A stretch of 35,417 bases of DNA from Marinifilum fragile JCM 15579 (GTDB lineage Bacteria; Bacteroidota; Bacteroidia; Bacteroidales; Marinifilaceae): assembly GCF_001310955.1 (NCBI RefSeq), contig NZ_BAZX01000035.1, positions 1 to 35,417 of the forward strand, read 5' to 3'. A program made the translations under genes and the position numbers. This document shows positions 27,219-35,285 of the stretch, in pieces. Position 1 is the stretch's first letter. Every line of letters begins with the position of its first letter. Under the pieces are notes generated by a model. That model saw only the letters and a list, made by a program, of their open reading frames with translations. It searched no databases and was not told the origin of the DNA.

Positions 27219-28106
27219 ATGAACTATCGTGCTTTAAATTGGTTCAAACAGAAATTTCCACAAAATTATATTCTACGCAAGCCTTTTATCGGAATAATAA
27301 TCGTTGCTGTATTTTGTTACCTGTTTACCATTTTATACAAACCGCGGCATACAAACAGTTCAGATCCGTTTAGTTATGAAGTAACAATGGCAATATATCT
27401 ATTGGCCCTAATGCCACCGCTCTATATCACAATTAGAGCATTAAAACTATTGCCGATTTTTAAGAACAAGGAGAGTTGGACCCTCTTAAAAGAACTTGGA
27501 TTTCCTTTAATACTTTTTCTGATTTTAGGTGTATGGAATTACTTTTTTGGATTTATAATGGAAAATACTGAAGGAAGATGGAATATTTATACTTTTCTGG
27601 ATTCAGTAAGAAGTACCCTCATTACAGGTACGCTACCATACTTTCTGTTTACTATTCAAAATAGCAGGTATTTACTTTCGGCAAATGCTTGCGATCCTAA
27701 TGAGAACAATAGTATAAATGAGCAGAGTGAACTGATCCACATCAATTCAAAATTAAAAAAAGGAGACATTCGTTTCAATCCTGAATCATTTCTATATGCA
27801 GAGTCCAATGGTAATTATGTGATTTTCTATTTTCTTAAAGATGATAAAATCGAGAAAGAAATGGTTCGAAATTCGATAGGAGACATTGAGAATCAGTTGA
27901 GTGAAATGCCGTACCTAATGAGAACACATAGGGCATTTATTGTGAATTTAAAAAAGGTAGTTCTTAAAAAAGGAAACAGTTCCGGCTATCGTTTAAAGCT
28001 TGTGGGAACAGACGCCGAATTGCCTGTTTCACGACAAAATATTACCAACTTCGATAAGATTGAACAGGATTTACAAAAATCTCAGCTTGCCATTCCTACC
28101 AATTAA
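27219..28106 (+). CDS. LytTR-family transcriptional regulator with membrane-spanning N-terminus
   Basis: A 295-residue protein. The N-terminal half has four hydrophobic segments (about 23-41, 57-76, 93-113, 128-147); the C-terminal LytTR DNA-binding domain (about 178-285) shows FLYAESNGNYVIFYF, MVRNSIGDIENQL, MRTHRAFIVNL and LPVSRQN. It is a one-component membrane regulator with no receiver domain. It sits between the frameshifted thioredoxin-fold gene and a beta-barrel receptor gene on the same strand, which are its most likely targets or partners. LytTR proteins bind paired direct repeats; I did not see a convincing pair in the flanking gaps. A possible TATCTTTA -7 box lies at 27179-27186. 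Confidence 0.92.
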   Translation: MNYRALNWFKQKFPQNYILRKPFIGIIIVAVFCYLFTILYKPRHTNSSDPFSYEVTMAIYLLALMPPLYITIRALKLLPIFKNKESWTLLKELGFPLILFLILGVWNYFFGFIMENTEGRWNIYTFLDSVRSTLITGTLPYFLFTIQNSRYLLSANACDPNENNSINEQSELIHINSKLKKGDIRFNPESFLYAESNGNYVIFYFLKDDKIEKEMVRNSIGDIENQLSEMPYLMRTHRAFIVNLKKVVLKKGNSSGYRLKLVGTDAELPVSRQNITNFDKIEQDLQKSQLAIPTN

Positions 28107-28186
28107 TTGCCATTTGTAACAAGTTTAAAATTGAGTTCAGAGAGGCTTTGTTCTTCGTCACAAAACCCCGATGTCTGTACCACAAT

Positions 28187-28218
28187 TTTGCCTCTTGAGC
28201 CTTTATTTGCTGACTTTG
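28187..28218 (+). promoter_or_regulatory. Candidate promoter of the outer-membrane receptor gene
   Basis: TTTG (28187-28190), 20 bp, then TGACTTTG (28211-28218), one mismatch to TAnnTTTG. The predicted transcript would start about 30 bp before ATG 28258. It suggests separate expression from the LytTR gene 151 bp upstream. Confidence 0.35.
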
Positions 28219-28257
28219 CAATGAATATCAATTGTAAAAATAAACCAGTCAGGAAAT

Positions 28258-30609
28258 ATGAATTGTTACCATCTAATGAATTTAAAAAGCTTATTGTTGT
28301 TGGCTTTTATTCTTCTAGTATGTGAAGTATATGCTACAGAAAGAAAACAAAAAATGCATGGGGTAGTATGCGACCAGAAGGATAAAAGTCCGATAGCATT
28401 TGCTACCGTTTCCTTGCATCAACAGAGAGATACCTCTTTGGTAACAGGAACAACAAGCAATCAAGATGGCTATTTTGAAATCAGCCAAGTAGAAAATGGG
28501 AATTACTTACTTCGCATTAGTTTTGTAGGATACCAGACATGTATGCTACCCATCAATCTTAATGAGAAGAATAATTTCAATTTGGGAACAGTTTCTTTAC
28601 ACGAGGAAACCATCCATATGGCAGAGACTGTAGTGGTTGGGGAGCGAATTAAAGCAAAGACTATTGATAACGGAACCAGTTTCTTGATGAATAAAAAAAT
28701 CTACAACAGCTCCAATTCGGGCGTTGACATCCTGAAACATGTTCCAGGAGTTCAGGTAGATTTGATGAAGAATATCAGTTTGGAAGGCAGTTCGAACATT
28801 AAAATATTGGTGGATGGAAAGGAGCGTGATAAGCAATACCTGGAGCAATTGGATGCCAGGCAGATTGATAGAGTAGAAATCATTCGAGATCCTGGAGCAA
28901 AATATGATGCGAGTATAACTGGTGTAATTCATGTCATCCTAAAAGAAAGAGAGGTTGGGATGAGTGGACATATTTTTTCTGAAATTCCTACCAATGCGCA
29001 GGAAATATTCCTGGATCCAACTTGTGGGTTGAACTACAACAATAGGAAATTGAATTTATACACTTCATACAACGGAAATCTGCGTTATTTCGACAATACG
29101 GAAGAGAATACCAAAATACTAAATACTCAAAATGGATTGCATACTTTTTACTCAGCCTTGGATATGAGGCAAAAAAACTGGAAACACAACATCCATATGG
29201 GGGCCGATTACTATCTGGATTCGCAAAATCAGTTCAGTTTGTATGCCTTTCTTTGTCCGGAGAATCAGAGTTTTGAGGGGAGATCAGAAATGGAGGGAAG
29301 TACCAACGGGCAGATCAATTTGCAAGAGACAAGTGCCAGAATTGAGAAAAACGACTACATTTTGTCTCATTATTCCATGTATTACAAACATCTGTTTCAC
29401 AGGAAAGGAAGAGAGATTGCTTTCGATTTAAATTACTTTCGATTGCGAGGGGAGCATTCTATCTGGTATGAAAATCAGGAAAACAATGAACTTAATGGAA
29501 TAAAACCCCAGAATCAGTTTGTTGGTTTTCGAATGGATTACACTTCTCCTGTTGGATCGGATTTAAAAGTGGATGCAGGATGGAAGAGTCAACTGCGAAA
29601 AATGGAAGATCGCAATTCCACAGATTTTAATTACCAGGAGGATATACATGCTGCATACATGGCATTATCAGGTAAAAAAAATAGAATAAAGGCCAGCATT
29701 GGATTACGAGGCGAGTATTCTTACACGGGTTTAAATGCGGGCGAGAAAAATGATGAAATTTCCTTCCTGCCTAACCTTCAATTGACTTGGCAAGTTTCCA
29801 AGAAGCAAAGTTTTCGATTCAATTATCGAAAAAGCATCACTCGCCCACATGTATACCAATTATCGCCTATTGCTACCCGAATCGATCCGGTAAGTATCAA
29901 ACGAGGAAATCCCGATTTGATTCCAGCCACTCATCATCACATTGGTTTGAATTATTCCAGCGCTATAGCCAAGAGCTATGTTTCTGTTCAAATGTATCAC
30001 AGCATTTCAAAGGATTTGATACAGAACCATGCCTTTGTCAATCAAGAACATTTGTTGGAGAATAACATTGCCAATTTAGCAGACAGAAAGGAATATGGAC
30101 TAAAGTTGAGTGCCACCCTAAGTTTCGATAAATCCATTGGAATTACTCCTTACCTAAAATTGTATCATCGGTCTGACCGTCCGAATGCATTGGCGCGACA
30201 ATTGGATATTTCAGCGAAAAACAGTTCCGGGTACGAATTTGGCTGTTCATCGCGAGTGAACCTGACCCATGAACTTTCTGCCTCATGTACGTTTCAATAC
30301 ATTAGTCCCACATACGATTTGCAGAACCGACGCTACTACAATGCCATCTACATGTGTTCGCTCAATCAGTCCTTTAAAAGTGGTTTGAAACTAGGAATCT
30401 CATCAACCATTCCATTGAAAAAAGATTTTACCTATTCGGCAATAAGAAGTTCAGGACCAGATTACCACTCCAACACAAAAGGGCAGGTGCATGTGTCGAC
30501 CTTCTTTATTCGTCTTCAGGCCAGTTACCAATTTAAATGGGGAAAGCAGAGAGCTAAAATCGAAAGACAAAATCGAGTAGAGGAGGGAAAGCAGGAGAAG
30601 GGTTTTTAA
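28258..30609 (+). CDS. Outer-membrane beta-barrel receptor, TonB-dependent-receptor-like
   Basis: Up to 783 residues; a second Met at residue 7 (28276) gives a cleaner signal peptide (MNLKSLLLLAFILLVCEVYA) and may be the real start. A CarboxypepD-regulatory-like domain follows (MHGVVCDQKDKSPIAFATVSL, about 33-110), then a plug-like domain (DILKHVPGVQVD, SNIKILVDGKE, IDRVEIIRDPGAKYDA) and a barrel of the outer-membrane-beta-barrel family 3 type. The C-terminus ends in a charged tail (KRQNRVEEGKQEKGF) rather than the usual terminal Phe strand at the last residue; the last strand is probably FIRLQASYQFKWG. No SusD homologue is adjacent. Import substrate unknown; the LytTR membrane regulator upstream may control it. 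Confidence 0.9.
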   Translation: MNCYHLMNLKSLLLLAFILLVCEVYATERKQKMHGVVCDQKDKSPIAFATVSLHQQRDTSLVTGTTSNQDGYFEISQVENGNYLLRISFVGYQTCMLPINLNEKNNFNLGTVSLHEETIHMAETVVVGERIKAKTIDNGTSFLMNKKIYNSSNSGVDILKHVPGVQVDLMKNISLEGSSNIKILVDGKERDKQYLEQLDARQIDRVEIIRDPGAKYDASITGVIHVILKEREVGMSGHIFSEIPTNAQEIFLDPTCGLNYNNRKLNLYTSYNGNLRYFDNTEENTKILNTQNGLHTFYSALDMRQKNWKHNIHMGADYYLDSQNQFSLYAFLCPENQSFEGRSEMEGSTNGQINLQETSARIEKNDYILSHYSMYYKHLFHRKGREIAFDLNYFRLRGEHSIWYENQENNELNGIKPQNQFVGFRMDYTSPVGSDLKVDAGWKSQLRKMEDRNSTDFNYQEDIHAAYMALSGKKNRIKASIGLRGEYSYTGLNAGEKNDEISFLPNLQLTWQVSKKQSFRFNYRKSITRPHVYQLSPIATRIDPVSIKRGNPDLIPATHHHIGLNYSSAIAKSYVSVQMYHSISKDLIQNHAFVNQEHLLENNIANLADRKEYGLKLSATLSFDKSIGITPYLKLYHRSDRPNALARQLDISAKNSSGYEFGCSSRVNLTHELSASCTFQYISPTYDLQNRRYYNAIYMCSLNQSFKSGLKLGISSTIPLKKDFTYSAIRSSGPDYHSNTKGQVHVSTFFIRLQASYQFKWGKQRAKIERQNRVEEGKQEKGF

Positions 30610-30660
30610 TTGAGGCAGTAGCATAGCATCTTGGGTATTCGTAATTGTAGATGTCTTGTT

Positions 30661-30682
30661 GGGACGTAGCACTGCTACGTCC
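30661..30682. repeat. REP-like palindrome, copy A
   Basis: GGACGTAGCA and TGCTACGTCC arms around one base, preceded by G and followed by TTACTGTG. It lies between the convergent ends of the receptor gene (30609) and the RAYT gene (30716), where it may also act as a bidirectional terminator-like hairpin. It lacks the GTAG tetranucleotide seen before copies C and D. Confidence 0.9.
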
Positions 30683-30715
30683 TTACTGTGTGATATCAAG
30701 TGGAGTGTAACCTTA

Positions 30716-31234
30716 TTATTGCTTTGGTTTCCCCCATCTCTTTGGATTCATTCGAATGTATTCTTCAATTCTATCAAATTCTGGTTGATCACGAATTATT
30801 CTATCATGGAAGCGAGGCAGCCAATCAAATAAAAAATATCCATTCTGTCTGCACCATTTGGTTAATGCCGATTTATAGGATCGGATCACTACCGATAAAC
30901 TACCCGGTTTGGGTGCTATGGACGACATGTATTGGTTTTTGCTTGTGTCGTTGGGACGTTGCACTGCAACGTCCTTGCAATCCCCCACAATACCAATTAT
31001 ACCATGTATATGATCGGGCATAATAACAAATTCGCCCAATTCTACATGTTTATTGTATATGGCAATATTTTTCCAAAACTGTTCAGCCTGTTTTCCTATG
31101 GCTGATAACTGCACCTTACCATCAACAATTTTTCCAAAGAAAGCTTCTTTATCTTTGGTGCTGATGGTTACAAAATACCATCCCGGCTCCGAGTAATCAT
31201 GCTTAGGTTTGCGAATGGATTTGCGGTTTTTCAT
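30716..31234 (-). CDS. REP-associated tyrosine transposase (RAYT, Y1/HUH type)
   Basis: From the ATG at 31234 the protein has 172 residues. It has the IS200/RAYT fold: SEPGWYFVTIST at the N-terminus, the HUH motif MPDHIHG (His75, His77) and the catalytic Tyr159 in EEYIRMNPKRW. Such enzymes cut single-stranded DNA at REP hairpins, and four matching palindromes lie in or around the gene, so it is the likely partner of that REP family. The frame stays open to 31330, but that extension runs through REP copy C, so 31234 is preferred. An oddity is an in-frame REP copy at 30953-30974, coding for residues 87-94 (KDVAVQRP), about 10 residues after the HUH motif. All catalytic residues are present, so the enzyme may be active. 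Confidence 0.88.
   Translation of the reverse strand: MKNRKSIRKPKHDYSEPGWYFVTISTKDKEAFFGKIVDGKVQLSAIGKQAEQFWKNIAIYNKHVELGEFVIMPDHIHGIIGIVGDCKDVAVQRPNDTSKNQYMSSIAPKPGSLSVVIRSYKSALTKWCRQNGYFLFDWLPRFHDRIIRDQPEFDRIEEYIRMNPKRWGKPKQ
30953..30974. repeat. REP-like palindrome, copy B, inside the RAYT coding sequence
   Basis: GGACGTTGCA and TGCAACGTCC around one base. Both arms carry a matching T/A change relative to the other copies, so the palindrome is kept by compensatory substitution. It is read in frame in the RAYT gene. Confidence 0.9.
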
Positions 31235-31282
31235 TCCAAATGGATTGTGGATGTTTTGATGTATTTGGTGTGTTTTGGTGTA

Positions 31283-31304
31283 GGGACGTAGCAGTGCTAC
31301 GTAC
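31283..31304. repeat. REP-like palindrome, copy C
   Basis: GTAG directly before GGACGTAGCA and TGCTACGTAC; the right arm has one mismatch (A for C). TTACTGTG follows. It lies 49 bp upstream of the RAYT start codon. Confidence 0.9.
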
Positions 31305-31416
31305 TTACTGTGATGTCCCTGCTGTCGCACGAATCCCTTAGAGTGACTTTATTATAGAACCACGCGAAAGGATTTGTGGGGTAGTGGGGGTATATGTTTT
31401 GATTTATTTTGGTGTA

Positions 31417-31438
31417 GGGACGTAGCATTGCTACGTCC
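31417..31438. repeat. REP-like palindrome, copy D
   Basis: GTAG directly before perfect arms GGACGTAGCA and TGCTACGTCC, followed by TTACTGTG. It starts 10 bp after the stop of the large NTPase gene (31449, minus strand) and may end its transcript. About ten bases of left flank (TTTTGGTGTA) are shared with copy C. Confidence 0.9.
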
Positions 31439-31448
31439 TTACTGTGTT

Positions 31449-34400
31449 TTACCTATATCCTTTTTGTCTTTTAAATGCCCTTAATCCTTTTTTATCTGCC
31501 CTAAATGAGGATATTAATTTTCTAGTTTTTAAATGTTGTAAGAATTCGTCGGTGTATTCTTTATCAATTATTACAGGATTTCCTTTGGTAAGGTTTGAGT
31601 ATGGTTTAGGGAGTAAGGTCAAATACTCAACTATCTCTTCATTATCTAGGTATTCGATCTGAGTATTAATTAATTCAATAATTTTCTCTACATCTGAGGT
31701 GTTTTTTACTAATTCTTTCATTAGAAGATGGTCTAATTCAAAATCAGGTTTTCCAAGAATTTGAAGGATTCTGTTAGCTGTCGATTCCATGATCGAAATG
31801 TCTTCATAGTCTTGATGGTTAATGATTTTTATTTTTTCAAAGTTAGTAAGTTCTTCAGAGATTAGAAGGATAGTAAAGTCGAGTATATTTAAACTATATT
31901 GTCCTAGTTTATTTAGGAAATCTTCTTTGTTTACAATTAATAGTTTGGCATAAAGTTTTGGAAATGTTTCTTTTAAAATTTCAGAATTATATTCATCAAG
32001 AGCTAAAATGCTATTATGTACTAGTGTGTCAACTTTTTCTTCAGATAACACGTCAAAGCTAATGTCTGTAAATTGAAGTGAAAAACTTAAAATTAAACTA
32101 TTGTAACTATCAATTGAGATATTTTCGCATAGCATAATTGCCTTGGATAAGTTATAGTTTTCTTCGTCTGATATTTCTTGATCAATTTTCAACTTGGATA
32201 GTTGAGAATAGTTATCCTGATTATTTAGAAATTGAATCAGTGAACCATTTATTTCTTCCTTTTCAATGTAGTAGAAATTCACGTTTGCCCAATTTGGGAA
32301 TACTTTATTATTCTCCAAAACAAAATCCCATAAATCACTTGGAATTGAATCAAGGTCATTCGTTTTCGTGTTTGTTTGGTTTATAATTTTCTTCTTATCA
32401 TCAAATGAAATGTTGTTTTGGTTAATAAGATAGTTTAAGGTTGATTCAGATTCATTCGTGTTTGTTTCAGTAGTAAGAAATACATTTTCAATATATTGCT
32501 CAATTTCATTCTTAATGTAACTTATAAGTATAGTACAATTGGACTCTAATATTGTGGATAGGTTAGATTCATTTAGCTTTAAATCAAAATTGGTTAAGTC
32601 GGATTTTTCACTCAAGATGGTTTTTATATTCTCAAAGTTAATTTCGTATAAATTTTTCTCATAAATGAAATCAAAAAGATTGGGAGCTAATCGTCTTTTT
32701 TCAATCATTTTAAATTTTACAAAAAGAGATTCTAAAACATCATGAATCCAATTGGAATTGTCCTCTTCATTAAGTAAAAAGGCAGAATAGTTTTCTAATC
32801 GTGAAAGGTAATTATTTATTCCATCATCTGAGTATGTGTCAATATGTAAAATATCACGTTTTGTACTATGTTTAAGGATTAGTTTAAGGTATTTGTTCTT
32901 GTCATTAAAATAATTACTTGAATTCTGTATTATAAACTTCCAAATGTCTTGCCAACTGTGAGTTAGTATTTCGATAAATTGTGGAATATTTTTATTGTTT
33001 TCAATACTAGTATATTCTTCTATAAAATTAATTGATTCAGTGCTTTCATTAGTTAATTGAGATATAAAATACTCAAGTTCTACATGGAATATTTCTTTGT
33101 TGTTAAGAATGTGATTTAATAGGTCGAAATTTAAACATGCTTTTTCTCTGTATTCATGAGCATATATTCGGACAGTTAACTCCTCTAGATTTGATATTTT
33201 ATGTGTAAACTCTAGTGGTGAAAGATCTTTAATACTCCTTAAGAAATTCTTGTCTTCTTTACTAAGTTTACCTTCATAGAAGAAAGAAATGAAGTCGCTA
33301 TACGTTTCATCTATATATCCATTACGAATAAGAAATACCAAAACCTTTTCATTGCGGATTTTTTCATGAAATGCATCTTCATTGGTTACTTTTTTTATTA
33401 GGTTCTCAAAGGTTAATGATATTAGATTCTTTTTTCTTACCAGTAACGCATCAATTTCTTTTTGAATTTGTCCTTCTTTAAACTTTTCTTTATTCTTTAT
33501 TATTTGTTCACGTTCTTTGTAAGTATTTTTTGGATCAACTTTTTTTTCAAGTGTTGTAAATGCAAGATCATAGCTAGTTGTACCATAGTTGCTGTGCCAA
33601 TAGGTTATATTTTTAAGTTTTTGAAAAGAGTTGAAATTTGAATCTGTGGAGATCTCATTAATGCTGACTTTTTCGTCATTAAGTTGAATGCCATAAACTT
33701 CTACTGCAGACAATATTTGTAGTAAATGTCCAATATACAAGTTTCGTAATTCTTTAATATTAGTGATATTGTCATTTTGAATATTTTCAAGATTGCAATA
33801 AAGTTTATCTAGTTTATCATCAATGTTTAGGTAGAGTTTGTTTTGGAGATTGGGTTTGTTTTCAAATACCTCATAGATTATCCCTTTATCCTGATGAAGT
33901 TCTGCGAAATCATCAGGATAGAGATTTTTGTAGATGATAAAACTGAATAGTTTCTCTTGGTTTAAATCTACAGTAGCTAATTTATTCTTATATAGAATAA
34001 ACTCATTGTAGATGTTTTTCAATACCCTCATGTCATCAATGTAGAGCGAGACATCTCTAATGAAACTATCAGATAATAGATTTTCATTATCAGATTCTTT
34101 TAATTTGTCAAGAAGTAATTGTTCTGAATTTGTGGATGTAATAACAGGAATAATCGGAACAATAAAATCGAAGAATTTTGTTCTGGCTTTATCTTTAAAC
34201 ATATCATCTTTAATGGCATAAATAAATACTATTCGTCTATTTATTTGCTTTGATGAATTAATTAAAAGATTGATCTCACGCAGTTTTGTAAATATTTCTT
34301 TATTTCTAAATCTGTCCAAATCTTCAAATACAACTACATTATACTTTCTAGCTTCAAAGAAATATAGAATCTCATCTAAATGTTTATTTAATATAGAGAC

Positions 34401-35102
34401 ATCATTACGATCTCCCAATTCAATTTCTCCACTTTTGAAATTGACTTTATGAAATTTGGAGTTCTTAAGTAATCTTATGGATTTAGCTATTAGAATTAGT
34501 AAGCCTAAAAAGAAAATACAGGCTACAGCGTAGCTGAATATTGTGTTGTATTTAAGTTGCGAATTATGCCAGATAGAAATATTCTTAAGGAAGCCAGGAT
34601 TAAAAAGCAGAATAGATGAGGAAATCCAAATTAGAATTAAAAAAGAGTTAAAGTATAAGACTGGACTTTTCCATTTGTTGATTTTTTTGAATCTTGAATC
34701 AGGAATTTTTTTAGATTTTTCCTTGTAGAATATTTGTTGTAGGATGCTTTGTTCTATTAGTCTATTAATTGCATCGTCTTTGTCTGAATCCTCTTCAATG
34801 TCTCTAAATGTGGCTAATGAGATATTTAGATACTTGTAAATAGGGTGATTCTTGAAAAAGGTTTGAAGTATACTACTCTTTCCGGAACCATATAATCCTG
34901 TTATGGCAATATTCTTTATTTTTTTATTAGCCAGAGCCCATGAGAGTGCTTCACAGTAAGATTTATCATTAACATTGTCTATTGGGGCTAAATCTTCAAA
35001 GTGATATTTATTGCTCTGAACTGTTTTTAATTCTAATCTGTTTTTAATTTTAAGAAGCGAATTTACAGTGGATTCAATTAAAGGAATGATCTTTTTATGC
35101 AT
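31449..35102 (-). CDS. YobI/KAP-like membrane P-loop NTPase
   Basis: A 1,217-residue protein. Walker A is GLYGSGKSS (69-77) and Walker B VVVFEDLDRF (256-265). Two transmembrane helices (about 148-167 and 187-206) are inserted between them, the layout known from KAP-family NTPases; sequence and length fit the YobI-type branch. FIYAIKDDMF (near 298) looks like the sensor strand. The remaining ~800 residues are helical, rich in Asn, Lys, Glu and Ile, with no recognisable enzymatic domain. The NTPase part should face the cytoplasm with a membrane hairpin. Members of this wider class are suspected in biological conflict, including phage defence, but no function can be read here. It is visibly more AT-rich than rocD or the peptidase genes, is a single gene, and is flanked by REP elements and a tandem array, which suggests acquisition. 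Confidence 0.85.
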   Translation of the reverse strand: MHKKIIPLIESTVNSLLKIKNRLELKTVQSNKYHFEDLAPIDNVNDKSYCEALSWALANKKIKNIAITGLYGSGKSSILQTFFKNHPIYKYLNISLATFRDIEEDSDKDDAINRLIEQSILQQIFYKEKSKKIPDSRFKKINKWKSPVLYFNSFLILIWISSSILLFNPGFLKNISIWHNSQLKYNTIFSYAVACIFFLGLLILIAKSIRLLKNSKFHKVNFKSGEIELGDRNDVSILNKHLDEILYFFEARKYNVVVFEDLDRFRNKEIFTKLREINLLINSSKQINRRIVFIYAIKDDMFKDKARTKFFDFIVPIIPVITSTNSEQLLLDKLKESDNENLLSDSFIRDVSLYIDDMRVLKNIYNEFILYKNKLATVDLNQEKLFSFIIYKNLYPDDFAELHQDKGIIYEVFENKPNLQNKLYLNIDDKLDKLYCNLENIQNDNITNIKELRNLYIGHLLQILSAVEVYGIQLNDEKVSINEISTDSNFNSFQKLKNITYWHSNYGTTSYDLAFTTLEKKVDPKNTYKEREQIIKNKEKFKEGQIQKEIDALLVRKKNLISLTFENLIKKVTNEDAFHEKIRNEKVLVFLIRNGYIDETYSDFISFFYEGKLSKEDKNFLRSIKDLSPLEFTHKISNLEELTVRIYAHEYREKACLNFDLLNHILNNKEIFHVELEYFISQLTNESTESINFIEEYTSIENNKNIPQFIEILTHSWQDIWKFIIQNSSNYFNDKNKYLKLILKHSTKRDILHIDTYSDDGINNYLSRLENYSAFLLNEEDNSNWIHDVLESLFVKFKMIEKRRLAPNLFDFIYEKNLYEINFENIKTILSEKSDLTNFDLKLNESNLSTILESNCTILISYIKNEIEQYIENVFLTTETNTNESESTLNYLINQNNISFDDKKKIINQTNTKTNDLDSIPSDLWDFVLENNKVFPNWANVNFYYIEKEEINGSLIQFLNNQDNYSQLSKLKIDQEISDEENYNLSKAIMLCENISIDSYNSLILSFSLQFTDISFDVLSEEKVDTLVHNSILALDEYNSEILKETFPKLYAKLLIVNKEDFLNKLGQYSLNILDFTILLISEELTNFEKIKIINHQDYEDISIMESTANRILQILGKPDFELDHLLMKELVKNTSDVEKIIELINTQIEYLDNEEIVEYLTLLPKPYSNLTKGNPVIIDKEYTDEFLQHLKTRKLISSFRADKKGLRAFKRQKGYR

Positions 35103-35285
35103 AGTATAGGGTTGGTAGTTTATTGTTGTTATGGACTAACGAATCTACAAAAATTATAGTAATTATAATCATATTATGGTGGATTTGAGTCATTAATATA
35201 TTTTTGTCGTGCGTTGAGGTGGCTTTTAATAATTACATTATAGATTGAGGCGGTTCAGTTGGAAAATATTATAATTCAGTAATAG
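35103..35285. promoter_or_regulatory. AT-rich upstream region of the NTPase gene
   Basis: No ORF. It presumably holds the minus-strand promoter; the closest -7 match is TAATTTTTG (about 35156-35148, one base too long). Two TTGAGG(T/C)GG words occur at about 35213-35221 and 35245-35253. No sure binding site is seen. Confidence 0.3.

Noticed and set aside
28107..28325. 72-residue plus-strand ORF between the LytTR and receptor genes
   Set aside because: It needs a TTG start, overlaps the receptor's signal peptide in another frame and has no recognisable sequence. The receptor promoter candidate lies within it.
30451..30699. 82-residue minus-strand ORF with KDVAVLRPN
   Set aside because: It overlaps the receptor gene's end and REP copy A; the only familiar peptide is the translated REP itself.
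31235..31330. N-terminal extension of the RAYT protein by 32 residues
   Set aside because: The extension is a translation of REP copy C and its flank, and the family's conserved start begins just after the ATG at 31234.
35213..35262. TTGAGG(T/C)GG words as diverged array units
   Set aside because: Only nine bases match and the spacing (32 bp) does not fit the 41-bp period.
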